This document shows, piece after piece, positions 1 to 8,831 of a DNA stretch of 64,000 nucleotides; position 1 is the stretch's first letter; each line of letters starts with the position of its first letter. The translations under genes and the position numbers were made by a program. This DNA comes from Bog-473 sp963809715 (GTDB lineage: Bacteria > Actinomycetota > Acidimicrobiia > Acidimicrobiales > RAAP-2), in assembly GCA_963809715.1 (NCBI GenBank), contig CAWEKO010000004.1:248001-312000 (forward strand), given 5' to 3'. The notes under the pieces were generated by a model, which worked only from the letters and a program-made list of their open reading frames with translations, made no database searches and had not been told where the DNA came from.

Positions 1-322
1 TCACCGAACCTTCGATTCGGACGGAGCCGTGGCTGATAGGACGGAAGTAGGAGACGTTGAGACCCGTAGTCGTGAACGATTCCGAGTCCTCCAGGGTAGA
101 TATGAAGGCAAGAGCCCCGAGGAAATCAATGAGTGTCGCCAGGTAGCCACCGAAGACCACCTCTCGCTCGTTGAGGGTCTCTGGGTCCACCTTCCAGTCG
201 ACCCATACCCGGCCTTGCTCCCAGCCCGCGATCGTCGGAAGTCGCAGCGTCGCCACCATCGGCGGGCGAGTCCCGGTTCCTTTCACAATGCCGTCCAGGA
301 CCTCATTCCAACGTACAGGCAT
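1..322 (-). CDS. PaaI-type hotdog thioesterase (partial, runs off the window)
   Basis: The first 107 residues of a hotdog-fold acyl-CoA thioesterase of the PaaI group; the C-terminus lies outside the window. The family hydrolyses aryl- or acyl-CoA thioesters in the cytoplasm. The typical core is visible: GGYLATLID at about residues 58-66 (start of the hot-dog helix) and TTGLNVSYFRPI at about 85-96 (the following strand). The start is the ATG at 322, preceded on the minus strand by AGAGGGG at a normal distance. The gene has no partner visible here; the next gene is divergent. Family assignment rests on the motif pattern, and the substrate cannot be told. Confidence 0.72.
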   Translation of the reverse strand, partial: MPVRWNEVLDGIVKGTGTRPPMVATLRLPTIAGWEQGRVWVDWKVDPETLNEREVVFGGYLATLIDFLGALAFISTLEDSESFTTTGLNVSYFRPISHGSVRIEGSV

Positions 323-585
323 ATCCCCTCTACTTTTGGATCCGATTCGTTAACGATGAGCGGGCATTCGCTGTCGTGATTAGACCCCGACAATTCGTCT
401 CTCGTCCAATCATTCGAGGCACGGCGCCAACTGGAGTTCTGTCAGGTGCTCGGCACGGCCAGAAAGTCTGACGTTTGGCCGAGTAAGGGGACGGTGAGGA
501 TTTGGCGAGGAACTGTCGTCCCCGTGGTGCCCCCGTACATTGATACCGGCGGCCTTGGGACGCGGAGCGCCTACCCTCTCGGTTG

Positions 586-1221
586 GTGAATGCTCCTCCC
601 CTAGCCCGGCGAGACCGACTCGCTCTCTGCGACCTGTTCGACGAACTGGGTCCCGACGCGCGCACCCTCAACGAAGGATGGACGACCGCCGACCTGGCCG
701 CCCACCTTGTCGCCCGCGATCGCCGTCCCGATAGCGTGCCGGGCCTGGTCGTCCCCGCTCTGGCCCCGTGGAGTGAGCACGTGCGCCACGGCATCTTGCG
801 CCGGCCCTACAGCGATGTCGTCGAGAACCTGCGCACAGGACCACCGAAATGGTCACCGCTGCGTCGACCGGGCCCCGATCGGATGGGCAACACCCACGAG
901 TTCTTCGTGCACTACGAAGATGTGCGTCGGTGCCGCGATGGCTGGGAGCCTCGACAGCTCGATGCGGAGGCGGACGCCGACATTTGGCGCGTCGTGCGTT
1001 GGTTCGGGCGGCGCGCGTTCCGACGCTCGTCCGTGAGTGTGGTGCTGCGATGGGGCGATCAGATGTTCCAGGCCCACCGCGGGACGCCGGCGGTGACCAT
1101 TACTGGTCCGCCCGGTGAAATCCTTCTCTACGCCTTCGGGCGCCAGGGACATGCCCGCGTAGATCTCGAAGGCGAGGGTGGGGCCGTCGAAGCCCTGGCG
1201 ACAACGACGCTGTCCTGGTAA
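586..1221 (+). CDS. TIGR03085-like metal-binding protein (DinB / mycothiol-isomerase N-terminal fold)
   Basis: A protein of about 211 residues resembling the actinobacterial TIGR03085 group, related to the N-terminal domain of mycothiol-dependent maleylpyruvate isomerases. These are four-helix DinB-like proteins that usually bind a metal; the physiological reaction is unknown. The N-terminal segment LNEGWTTADLAAHLVARDRR (about residues 29-48) is the hallmark. Near the middle, THEFFVHYEDVRR supplies the His/Glu residues expected near the metal. The start is either the GTG at 586 or the TTG at 583; neither has a strong ribosome binding site. It stands alone, divergent from the thioesterase. Confidence 0.68.
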   Translation: MNAPPLARRDRLALCDLFDELGPDARTLNEGWTTADLAAHLVARDRRPDSVPGLVVPALAPWSEHVRHGILRRPYSDVVENLRTGPPKWSPLRRPGPDRMGNTHEFFVHYEDVRRCRDGWEPRQLDAEADADIWRVVRWFGRRAFRRSSVSVVLRWGDQMFQAHRGTPAVTITGPPGEILLYAFGRQGHARVDLEGEGGAVEALATTTLSW

Positions 1222-2033
1222 CCAACTGCATCCCCGAACGCTGGATTCGGGCGTGAGCGTATCGCCAGTCGACCAGCTGAGCGCGGGCACGTGCAACCAT
1301 TTCAGCGATCTCGGAGTGATCTGTCGCTACCCCGAGCACTGCGTCCTCTGGGAACGTCACGTAGGGTTCGCATCCGTTCTCGTAGACCCGCAGGTCAGGT
1401 GCGGTCTTTCCGACGCGGCAGCCTCCCCACCGAGCTGCCGAATTGGCCGTCGGGGCAGCAAGCCCGGACCGCGTTCTCAGGTACGAGGGCTGGAGGGCGC
1501 CATATTGAGGGCATCCGCAATCCAGAGGTCGTCCCCGAAAGATCCGGCGCAGGCTGTCATGTTGCACGCGGTGGGCGGTGACACGAGCTCCCGACCCGCA
1601 GCGAGAGACAGGACGAGTCGATCAGGTCCGTTTCGTCGACGGATCATCAAAGGCGAGGGCGTCCCGACTCCGTGCCAGCGGCACCGTCTCGCTCGTGACA
1701 CTTGCTTTTTGAATAACCGTTGAGAATCTTTCGGGGGTCGGTTCTTGCCGTTTCAGTCGCTACAACGGATCGACCTCGAGGATCCAATCGCGGCACACCA
1801 GCGAGGGGATCGCAGCGTCGAGGGGGAAAAGGGGTTCCATTCCGTGTGGGCACCGAATTTCGACTCCCAAACCGACCGTCAGTCAAAAAGGGTCTCTAAC
1901 TGCGAGTCTTTGGTGGTCCGGACTTGTGTCGATCCGTTGACCCCACGGTTTTCCGCTCGGAATTGGGCTTGGGTAACGCAAACAGCGGCACACGGCGATA
2001 CCTTTTCAGAGGGGAAAAGCTGGAGGCGAGACC
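1222..2033. other. long intergenic region with decayed coding
   Basis: About 810 bases without an intact gene. The left half carries minus-strand coding character (see the fragment at 1230-1460). The right half holds no ORF I trust. Just before the 2034 gene there is a small perfect inverted repeat, CTTTTC-agaggg-GAAAAG, which partly overlaps the leader of that gene. I could not identify a convincing sigma-70 promoter. Confidence 0.4.
1230..1460 (-). pseudogene. unidentified gene fragment
   Basis: A minus-strand reading frame whose middle (peptides such as DLRVYENGCEPYVTFPEDA and EIAEMVARARAQL) has the codon bias and amphipathic helix pattern of real protein. It has no credible start upstream, and downstream it runs into the convergent gene ending at 1221. 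I could not place the family; a C-terminal piece of an Scr1/DUF5753-type antitoxin-like protein is one loose possibility. It is best read as the remnant of a truncated gene. Confidence is low. Confidence 0.25.
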
Positions 2034-3200
2034 ATGCCCGCAGAGTTGTTCCAGCGCCATCGCGTCATCGACGTCGATACGCACCTGACCGAGCCGCCCG
2101 ACTTGTGGACGTCACGGGTGTCGCCGAAGTGGGGGGAGGCCGTGCCCCACGTCGAGAACGTGCACGGTACCGACTATTGGGTTGCCGGCGGCAACTTTCT
2201 CAACTCCCCGGGCAACACGGCGATCGCCGGCTGGCCGGGCTATGTGCCGGATGGCCCGAGAACCTACGACGAGATCCCACCGCCGGCGTACGAGGCCAGC
2301 GCTCGCCTCTCGCACATGGACGACGAGGGCATCTACGCGCAAGTTCTGTACCCGAACGTCGCTGGCTTCGGATCGGCGTACTTTCTGAAGCTCGGTGATC
2401 GCGAGTTGGTCACGGCGTGCGTGCGCGGTTACAACGACTTCCTCGTCGAGTGGGCCTCTGCTGACCCGTCTCGCCTCATCCCCGTGATGTCCACTCCCTT
2501 CTGGGACTTGGACTTCGCGATCGAGGAACTCGAGCGCTGCGTCGAGAACGGACACAAGGCGGTGAACTTCTGCAACCACCCCGAATCGCACGGCGAGCCA
2601 CCGCTCTCGTCTCCGCACTGGGACCGTCTTTGGGCTGCTGCACAGGCCGCGGAGGTCCCGATCACCTTTCACATCGGTGGCGGCGACATCACAGCGCCGT
2701 TCGCCAAGGATCCCCATCTCAGTTTCCAGGCGAAGTTCCCCAAGATCTCTGCACTCATGATCATGGACAACATCGAGACGCTCGCCGACCTCGTTTTCGG
2801 TGGTGTGTGTCATCGCTACCCGGAGCTACGCTTCGTCTCGGTCGAGTCGGGCGTCGGCTGGATACCCGGCGTGCTCGAGACGTTCGACTGGCAGTGGGGC
2901 AACAGCGCGATCCGTGAGGCACATCCCCACTACGACCTACTGCCGTCCGAGTACTTCCGCCGTCAGATCTACGGATGCTTCTGGTTCGAGGAAGCCGCGG
3001 CGCGTTTCGCTATCGAGCGCTTCCCAGACAACGTGCTCTTCGAGACCGACTTCCCTCACCCCACGTGCCAGCACCCCGGACCTGCCAGCATCGGAGTGCC
3101 GCCGGGTGAGTACGCGACGAAGGCCCTTGACGGTCTCGCGGATGACGTCGTCGCCAAGGTCTTGCACGACAACGCTGCTTCGCTCTTCGGCCTCGCCTGA
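2034..3200 (+). CDS. amidohydrolase family 2 protein (ACMSD-like TIM-barrel hydrolase/decarboxylase)
   Basis: A cytoplasmic metal-dependent TIM-barrel enzyme of the amidohydrolase-2 family (PF04909), which includes ACMSD-type decarboxylases and related hydrolases of aromatic acids. At 388 residues it has the usual length of the long actinobacterial branch. Residues 13-25 (DVDTHLTEPPDLW) form the first strand; instead of a canonical HxH it has DxDTH, common in this branch. ITFHIGGGD near residue 220 and FETDFPHPT at 336-344 carry the later His and Asp ligands. GGAGGCGAG precedes the ATG at a good distance. It is monocistronic. A paralogue of the same family lies at 62195-63391. Confidence 0.85.
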   Translation: MPAELFQRHRVIDVDTHLTEPPDLWTSRVSPKWGEAVPHVENVHGTDYWVAGGNFLNSPGNTAIAGWPGYVPDGPRTYDEIPPPAYEASARLSHMDDEGIYAQVLYPNVAGFGSAYFLKLGDRELVTACVRGYNDFLVEWASADPSRLIPVMSTPFWDLDFAIEELERCVENGHKAVNFCNHPESHGEPPLSSPHWDRLWAAAQAAEVPITFHIGGGDITAPFAKDPHLSFQAKFPKISALMIMDNIETLADLVFGGVCHRYPELRFVSVESGVGWIPGVLETFDWQWGNSAIREAHPHYDLLPSEYFRRQIYGCFWFEEAAARFAIERFPDNVLFETDFPHPTCQHPGPASIGVPPGEYATKALDGLADDVVAKVLHDNAASLFGLA

Positions 3201-3295
3201 AGACAGCCGGCAACGAGGCCCTAGAGGTTGCTCCCGTCGCGAGAGAAAGCGATTGGCATCGCGCGATATCGCGCCGGCTTTGGCCGCGCACAATG

Positions 3296-3740
3296 TCAGG
3301 TGGCCGACGTCACCTTTGAGATCTGCTCTCCGGACTCCGCGAAAACGGTGTGCGCCGTCATGTGAACCTCGCGAACGGCGCGTGTTCTAGCTCGTTCGCC
3401 CCCAGATCTGCGGTCTCGCCAGATACGCCAGACCAGCGACCATTCTTCGCGCAACCGTTGGCGTAGCCGGCTCGTCGCAGCCGTTGGGCAGCTGGAAGCC
3501 AACCGGACGCTTGCGAATCCCGCGGACGAACGCTCGCCGTGCGGAGACACATCGCGGCGGATCGAGGAACACGACCGTGTCTGCGCGTTCAAGCTGAAGG
3601 TCGTTGTGGTGTGGTAGTTGCCGTCGAGGATCCACTCGTCGCTGGTGAGTAGGCCCCGCTGCTTCGCGCGCCATTCGTCTCAGACGGCTTCGCCCACACC
3701 TCGGTCCCGTTACCGAGGCTATAGCCGGACAATGTCGGCT
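3296..3740 (-). pseudogene. decayed P-loop kinase-like (topology-modulation/FlaR-type) gene
   Basis: Minus-strand remnant of an adenylate-kinase-like P-loop ATPase of the 'topology modulation' family. Conserved pieces occur in order but in different frames: DEWRAKQRGLLTSDEWILDG, then after a frameshift LERADTVVFLDPPR, then after another shift a tail with VWRIWRD and MTAHTVFAESGEQ, matching the family's Arg-rich lid and C-terminal strand. An in-frame TGA precedes DEWRAKQ, and the N-terminal Walker A part is gone. At least two frameshifts plus a stop make a functional product very unlikely. It abuts the 3' end of the methyltransferase gene. Confidence 0.55.
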
Positions 3741-4324
3741 AACCATGACTCTGCGGTAGGGGTGCCGAGGCCGGGGTTGATGTCGAAGCGGTCGGGAGTG
3801 AGCGAGTCGATGCGCCAGCCGGAGCCGAACGCAGCACGCAGTTCGCCTTCGGTGACTCGGCGGGGGCCCCAGTCACCAGGCTGATGGTCGCTGAAGCACA
3901 TGAGGTGAAGGTGACCGCCCAGACGAAGAACGGCATGGACAGCGGAGACATACCGGGAGCGGGCGTCGTCGTCGAAGACGTGGAATAGCCCGCTGTCGAC
4001 GATCGTGTCGAAGGACTCGCCGAGCGTGACGAGGCGCAGCGCGTCGAGCACTTGGAAGGTGGTCTCGACCTCGCGCTCAGCGGCCTTGTGCCGGGCGATT
4101 TCGATCGCGCGCGGAGAGACATCGATGCCGATGGCGGCGGCACCATGGCGCGTCGCGAGGATCGCATGCTCGCCCGTCCCGCACCCCGCGTCGAGGAGAG
4201 CGCCGGTGAGCGCGCCGGCGTCGGCGAGGCGGAGAAGGGCGGGCTGTGGGCGGCCGATGTCCCAGGGCGGCGACGAGTCAGTGTAGGAACTGTCCCAGTC
4301 TTGGGCTGATCCGTCTGAGGTCAT
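3719..4324 (-). CDS. class I SAM-dependent methyltransferase
   Basis: A small cytoplasmic methyltransferase of about 201 residues that transfers a methyl group from S-adenosylmethionine to an unknown small acceptor. Motif I, LLDAGCGTGEHA, lies at about residues 43-54; motif II follows as GIDVSPRAIE, and FDTIVDSGLFHVF is the post-motif region seen in thiopurine-methyltransferase-like members. The reading frame continues upstream to 4504, but the family match begins at MTSDGSAQDW, so I chose the ATG at 4324, preceded by GGGAGAGAA. It stands alone, with the decayed P-loop gene immediately downstream. Confidence 0.8.
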   Translation of the reverse strand: MTSDGSAQDWDSSYTDSSPPWDIGRPQPALLRLADAGALTGALLDAGCGTGEHAILATRHGAAAIGIDVSPRAIEIARHKAAEREVETTFQVLDALRLVTLGESFDTIVDSGLFHVFDDDARSRYVSAVHAVLRLGGHLHLMCFSDHQPGDWGPRRVTEGELRAAFGSGWRIDSLTPDRFDINPGLGTPTAESWLADIVRL

Positions 4325-4626
4325 GTGCTGATTCTCTCCCGATTGGGCGGGCAGGGCGGCGCGTCCAATCCTGCGAATGGGGATCTGGGTTTGCATCGTT
4401 GGTGAGTTCCCCGGGGTGTCGTTCGCCTGGAGGGGTTTCGCCGCGTAAACAACGTATTGACCACGGGGGACAAGCACCGATGACCCCGCCGACCTGCCGG
4501 ACACAGAGCCGGAGGAGGTTTCGGCTCGGGCTCAGGTTCGATTCGGGTTGGATCCTCAGGCATAGTCACCGGTTGGCAATTTCGAAGAGTAGCGTTCAAC
4601 ACGGACCGCGGCCCAACTTTGAATGC
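4325..4626. other. intergenic region, nothing convincing
   Basis: About 300 bases between two minus-strand genes. A minus-strand frame starts with a Pro/Glu-rich stretch (MPEDPTRIEPEPEPKPPP) that could be a small ORF or the start of a lost membrane protein. It has no ribosome binding site and soon becomes unconvincing. I see no terminator or promoter I would defend. Confidence 0.3.
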
Positions 4627-4980
4627 TCAGGTCGAGCGGTTGGCGCAGTCGAAACAAGTCCGGACGGCAGGCAGTGCGGCCAGACGTTCCGACGAGATCT
4701 GAGCATGACATCGTTCGCATACCGAATAACCACCCGTTGTGAGCCGGGTCAAGGCGGAATCAAGGTCCCCTAAGTTCGATTGCGCTGCGGCGAGGAGAGC
4801 GGCAACCTGCGCTCTCTCGTAGGCAATGGTTGATCCTTCGGGATCGTGTTCGTCGTCGTTATTGGTGTTGGCCGAGGCGGCAACTATTGCGTCAAGATCC
4901 GCTTGCATTGCTCGGATTCGAGCCACGGTTGCTGCTCGCTCCACATTGAGCACCTCACGAAGAGCTGATTCGTCCATCAT
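4627..4980 (-). CDS. DksA/TraR-type C4 zinc-finger protein
   Basis: A 117-residue protein of the TraR/DksA family, which binds the secondary channel of RNA polymerase or acts as a small zinc-finger regulator. An N-terminal coiled-coil-like helix of about 75 residues (Ala/Gln/Arg rich, two helices linked by an acidic NNDDEHDPEG turn) precedes the C4 finger formed by CERC (88-91) and CFDC (109-112). Length and layout fit the stand-alone actinobacterial members. The start can be either of two adjacent ATG codons (4980 or 4977). No neighbour suggests a specific pathway. Confidence 0.82.
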   Translation of the reverse strand: MMDESALREVLNVERAATVARIRAMQADLDAIVAASANTNNDDEHDPEGSTIAYERAQVAALLAAAQSNLGDLDSALTRLTTGGYSVCERCHAQISSERLAALPAVRTCFDCANRST

Positions 4981-5229
4981 TGAAGATCTCGCTCATTCCT
5001 CTAATCGGCCCAGCAATTCTTCGGAAGTCGGGACATCCGGGCAAGTGAGCCCCAGGGATCGCCCCCGGGGCGTGGCCCGACAACGGACACACCTCATGCC
5101 CCCCCCAGAAATCCATGGTCGGCCCCGGGCGCCATCGGCAATCGGGTTCCGAAACTATGCGTATCACTCATCTAACCAGTGCCGGCCGGGTGTACCCATG
5201 ATGCCGGGTGGCCGACGCCGACGCCCCAC

Positions 5230-5643
5230 ATGAGGAAACTGAAAACGCATCCTGGCTACGCTCTGGCGGTGTCGACAATCAGCACAGGAACGATGGGATG
5301 GCTCCGCACGTCAGTGGGCGTCGTTCTCATGGTCGCACCCGGCGCTCCCATGCGGCTAGCCAGTGACGAGTCGCCCACGGGCGCCGCCCTCCTTCTGATG
5401 AGGACGATAGGCATCCGGGATCTCGTGCTGGGTCTGGGGACGGTGTCCGCGGCGCAATCACTCGGACGGTCCGACAGTCGCCGTTGGGTGAAAGCGACTT
5501 TGGCGAGCGATGCGCTCGACACCGTTGTCAGTCTGGCGGCCATGCGATCGATCGGAAGACGGGATTCGCTTCTCGCCGCGGCGTTAGCATTTGGCTTCGT
5601 CTGCGGAGATCTCCAAGCACTGAGGACTACCTCCGAGCGATAG
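5230..5643 (+). CDS. small membrane protein, DUF4267-like
   Basis: A protein of about 137 residues with a hydrophobic segment near TSVGVVLMVAPGAPMRL, a conserved-looking RTIGIRDLVLGLGTV block, and two further helices (ALDTVVSLAAM and LAAALAFGFVCG). This layout is seen in small actinobacterial DUF4267-type membrane proteins of unknown function. The ATG at 5230 gives a short basic N-terminus. A second ATG at 5293 (MGWLRTS) starts right at the first helix and may be the real start. It stands alone. Confidence 0.6.
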   Translation: MRKLKTHPGYALAVSTISTGTMGWLRTSVGVVLMVAPGAPMRLASDESPTGAALLLMRTIGIRDLVLGLGTVSAAQSLGRSDSRRWVKATLASDALDTVVSLAAMRSIGRRDSLLAAALAFGFVCGDLQALRTTSER

Positions 5644-5972
5644 TCCCGACATCGATTCCTCGGGCCTTATGCACTCAAATGGACTACCTCGGAAACATCC
5701 TGAAAGCTAACAGCAGCGGCACCGCTCACTCATCCGGCCTGAGCAAACTGTTTGGGCCACGCTCGATAGGAAGCGACCGCCCACCGCGCTAAATCGGTGA
5801 GGTAGTTTCCCCTCGACGCACGACGCGTTGCGTGCACATTCGATGCCCGCCCCAGAAACGAAGCGAAGGAGCGTTCGACGCTCGTGGCATTTGCCACAGG
5901 ACGGCGGGCCAACGATTGTGCGATGATGCCTAGCGAGCTGGAGCTGGTCCTGCCCCGACGGGAGGCAGTTTG
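5644..5972. other. intergenic region with possible minus-strand remnant
   Basis: About 330 bases. On the minus strand between about 5930 and 5730 a basic, Arg/Trp-rich peptide (SVERSFASFLG, RASRGNYLTDLARWAV, SYRAWPKQFAQAG) ends in a normal stop and has coding character. It looks like the C-terminus of a lost gene, perhaps a transposase, but I cannot prove that. The rest carries the leader of the next gene, with GGGAGG just before its ATG. Confidence 0.3.
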
Positions 5973-7562
5973 ATGGTCTCGAAGTTCGATCCTCTGGACA
6001 GCCCGCCGTTGGCATTGGCGGGCCGAGTGGTGACGATGGACGCGAGCCACCGCACGCTCGACGGGGTGGTGTACTGCCGCAGCGGTGACATCGTCGACGT
6101 GCGACCCGACGGTGATCCGGCGCCCGACGGTTTCGAGCACGTGGCTGTGGTGCAGACCGGTGGATCGATCTATCCGGGTCTGATCGAGCTGCACAACCAT
6201 CTTGCCTATGACGCGTTGCCGCTGTGGCAGGTCCCGCAGCGCTACGACAACCGCGACAAATGGGGGAGTCCGAACCCGCCCTATCGACAGTTGATCTCGG
6301 GTCCGATGCAGGTCTTGGGCGACCAGCCGTCAACGGCGGCGGCCGTGGCCCGGTACACGGAGATCAAGTGTCTCCTGGGGGGGACGACGACGAGCCAGGG
6401 TACGCGGCTGTTCTCCTCACCGGCGATCGTCCGGTTCTACCGGGGCCTGGTCCGCAACGTGGAACAGACAGGCGACCCGAAACTGCCCAACGCCAGGGCC
6501 CGCATCCCCGATGTGGCGGCCAATGACGCCGATGCTTTCCTTGCGGAGATCTCCGGTCACACGAAGATGATCCTGCACCTCGCGGAAGGCACGAATCAGG
6601 CGGCACGCCACCACTTCCGGGCCCTGCAGCAGTCCGGCGGGAAATGGGCGATCACCAACAACCTCATCGGCATTCACTGCGTGGCACTCACCGGCGAAGA
6701 CTTCGCGGTGCTGGCCGATCACGGAGGGTCGATGGTGTGGTCTCCGTTCTCGAACCTCTTGTTGTACGGCGCCACGGCCCATGTCGCCACCGCTCACCGC
6801 CACGGCGTACCCATCGCACTTGGGTCGGACTGGTCACCGTCGGGCAGCAAGAACTTGCTCGGCGAGCTCAAGGTCGCCCGCTTGGTCGCCCCCGAGGCGT
6901 TCGAGGCACGGGACCTCGTCGACATGGCCACCCGTGCGCCAGCCGCGATGCTGGGATGGGACGACGTCCTCGGGTCGATCGCCCCGGACCACCGGGCCGA
7001 CCTCATCGTCGTGCACGGGGTCGCCGCCGACCCCTACCAGCACCTCATCGACGCGGACGAGACCGACGTCGAGCTCTCGGTGATCGACGGGCGTCCCCGC
7101 GCCGGGACTCCGGCGCTCATGAAGCAACTGGGCATCGACGGAGAGCGCGTTGCGTTCGCCGGGGTCACCCGGCTCGTGGACCTCACCCAGTCCGAGCTCG
7201 ATCCGGCCGTCGCCGGTCTGACCGTCGCTGAGGCCACCAGCATGCTCAGCGACGCGCTCGCCGGACTCGGCGACCAGCGGTCGGTTCGGGGGGCAGTGAG
7301 CCGGGGCGACGGAGAGCGGCTGGTGGTGGAAGGTCTCATCGACACCCACACCTCCAACCGTCACAACCTCGCCCTGGACGGTCGACCGACCGGACCACCC
7401 AAACTCTCCGAAGAGGCCGCCGAAGTCGATCGGACCACGCTGCATCCGATCACCCTCGATCCCCTGACCGCGGCCGGCGACCACATCTTCGCCGCCACCA
7501 TCACCGCCGAGACCAACCTGCCGGCCGAGCTGCACACAAAGCTCCCTTCGGCGCTGAAATGA
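5973..7562 (+). CDS. amidohydrolase, MTA/SAH-deaminase/TRZ-ATZ-like
   Basis: A metal-dependent hydrolase of about 529 residues in the cytosine-deaminase/TRZ/ATZ superfamily; members deaminate or dechlorinate purines, adenosyl compounds or triazines. All ligands of a mononuclear metal site are visible: HNH at 74-76, His202 in LHLAEG (with Glu205), His235 in IHCVALT and Asp286 in GSDWSPSGSKN. The last 150 residues form the expected composite domain plus an extra C-terminal extension. The start is the ATG at 5973 behind GGGAGG (a TTG lies one codon upstream). It overlaps the next gene by four bases (ATGA), so the two are probably translated together. Confidence 0.82.
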   Translation: MVSKFDPLDSPPLALAGRVVTMDASHRTLDGVVYCRSGDIVDVRPDGDPAPDGFEHVAVVQTGGSIYPGLIELHNHLAYDALPLWQVPQRYDNRDKWGSPNPPYRQLISGPMQVLGDQPSTAAAVARYTEIKCLLGGTTTSQGTRLFSSPAIVRFYRGLVRNVEQTGDPKLPNARARIPDVAANDADAFLAEISGHTKMILHLAEGTNQAARHHFRALQQSGGKWAITNNLIGIHCVALTGEDFAVLADHGGSMVWSPFSNLLLYGATAHVATAHRHGVPIALGSDWSPSGSKNLLGELKVARLVAPEAFEARDLVDMATRAPAAMLGWDDVLGSIAPDHRADLIVVHGVAADPYQHLIDADETDVELSVIDGRPRAGTPALMKQLGIDGERVAFAGVTRLVDLTQSELDPAVAGLTVAEATSMLSDALAGLGDQRSVRGAVSRGDGERLVVEGLIDTHTSNRHNLALDGRPTGPPKLSEEAAEVDRTTLHPITLDPLTAAGDHIFAATITAETNLPAELHTKLPSALK

Positions 7563-8419
7563 GCGCCTCGCCCGAGACCGCTCCCGCTCACCGGTCCTGT
7601 CCGGGCTACCCGCCGCCCTACGACAAGCTGGTCGCCATCTACCCCGGCGACGACGTTTACCCGAGCGCCGACTTCCGCACGGAGTGGGGTCCGATCTTCC
7701 ACCGCGGACGCCTCGACGGCTCGGCCCGCGTCCTGGTGCTGGGCCAAGACCCGGCGGCCCACGAGTCCATCGCTCGGCGGATCCTGATCGGCGAGGCCGG
7801 CCAACGGACTCAAGGGCTGCTGGCAAAGCTCGGCATCACGGTGAGCTACGTCATGGTGAACACCTTCCTGTACAGCGTCTACGGCCAAGCCGGCGGCGAA
7901 CGCCACGCCCACGACCCCGCCATCGCCGCCTACCGGAACCGGTGGCTCGACACGCTCGCCGCCAACAATCCCTTCGAAGCCATCATCACCCTCGGCGGCC
8001 TGGCCGAGACCGCCTATCAGACCTGGAAGGCCACGCAGAACGGTCAGTCCCAAACGATCGTCCAGGCCGCCCTCACCCATCCGACCTACCCCGAGTCTGC
8101 CGCGGCGTCGGGACAGACGACGTTGGCCGCCGCCACTGCTGCCATGTTGGCCAACTGGAACCACGCTCTGCCGTCCCTTCACGCCGCCATCACCCACCCC
8201 GACATCAAAGTGACCGTCGAGCTCTACGGCACCGCGCTCCTGCCGACCGACGACGCCCCCATCCCCGAAGCCGACCTCCCGCCAGGGCTGCCGACCTGGA
8301 TGCGCGACCTCAAGACCTGGGCCGAGCGGACTGGGTCCGACGCCGCATCCAAACGGCGAACCATCACCGTCACCGTCCCCAGGGACCAAGCGACTACCGA
8401 TCCATTACCGTCGAGCTGA
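7559..8419 (+). CDS. uracil-DNA glycosylase superfamily-like protein
   Basis: A 286-residue protein with the UDG-like fold. Motif A appears as VLVLGQDPAAHES (residues 58-70) and the second active-site motif as HPTYPES (174-180), replacing the HPSPLS of canonical enzymes. ITLGG at about 143-147 is the central strand. Typical UDGs are 200-230 residues; this one carries an extra 90-residue C-terminal part. Whether it removes uracil, acts on another base or has only the fold cannot be told. It overlaps the upstream amidohydrolase stop by four bases, suggesting a functional pair. No signal peptide or membrane segment is visible. Confidence 0.72.
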   Translation: MSASPETAPAHRSCPGYPPPYDKLVAIYPGDDVYPSADFRTEWGPIFHRGRLDGSARVLVLGQDPAAHESIARRILIGEAGQRTQGLLAKLGITVSYVMVNTFLYSVYGQAGGERHAHDPAIAAYRNRWLDTLAANNPFEAIITLGGLAETAYQTWKATQNGQSQTIVQAALTHPTYPESAAASGQTTLAAATAAMLANWNHALPSLHAAITHPDIKVTVELYGTALLPTDDAPIPEADLPPGLPTWMRDLKTWAERTGSDAASKRRTITVTVPRDQATTDPLPSS

Positions 8420-8821
8420 GCGCCGCCCCGCTCCACCGGGACCTCGACCTCAGCACCCCCTCGGCGAAGCTCTCCCTCCAACAGAGGTTCCACTCGCTCT
8501 CGGGTTGGCTCCACTGCTCGCTGGCGCACCCGCGAGCCAATGGCCGCCGACATCGAAGCCGTGCCAAGGTCCACGTCCAAATCGGCCCTCTCAAGACACT
8601 CCGTGACCGCCACCAGGTGGCATGGCCGAGCTCGAGGAGGTCGAGCTGAGCACTGCCGCCCGGGCCCCACACGTCACCTCGACACCCGAGGATCCCGTTC
8701 TTGGCCATGACCAACCGCGTGGACTTGGGCCTTCCTACCGCGCTTCGATGAGTTGGATTTCAACTTGATGAACTAGTCCGGAGTCATAGGTCATGCGTAG
8801 CGCAATCAATGCACACCTGGC
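8420..8821. other. intergenic region between convergent genes
   Basis: About 400 bases between a plus-strand and a minus-strand 3' end. No supported gene. The right edge holds the hairpin at 8814-8831. An A/T-richer stretch around 8745-8790 stands out from its surroundings but has no clear role. Confidence 0.4.
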
Positions 8822-8831
8822 TTAGCAGGTG
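8814..8831. terminator. small hairpin overlapping a stop codon
   Basis: CACCTG-gcttag-CAGGTG, a perfect six-base stem with a six-base loop. The loop contains the TAA stop (minus strand) of the Mth938-like gene. There is no U-tract, so it is at most a weak attenuator or convergent-end structure. Confidence 0.3.

Noticed and set aside
4955..5167. Minus-strand 70-codon frame upstream of the zinc-finger gene
   Set aside because: No family resemblance or ribosome binding site; it overlaps the start of the zinc-finger gene.
5730..5930. Basic minus-strand peptide as a transposase C-terminus
   Set aside because: Coding character is fair, but I cannot assign it to any insertion-sequence family, and no terminal inverted repeats were seen.
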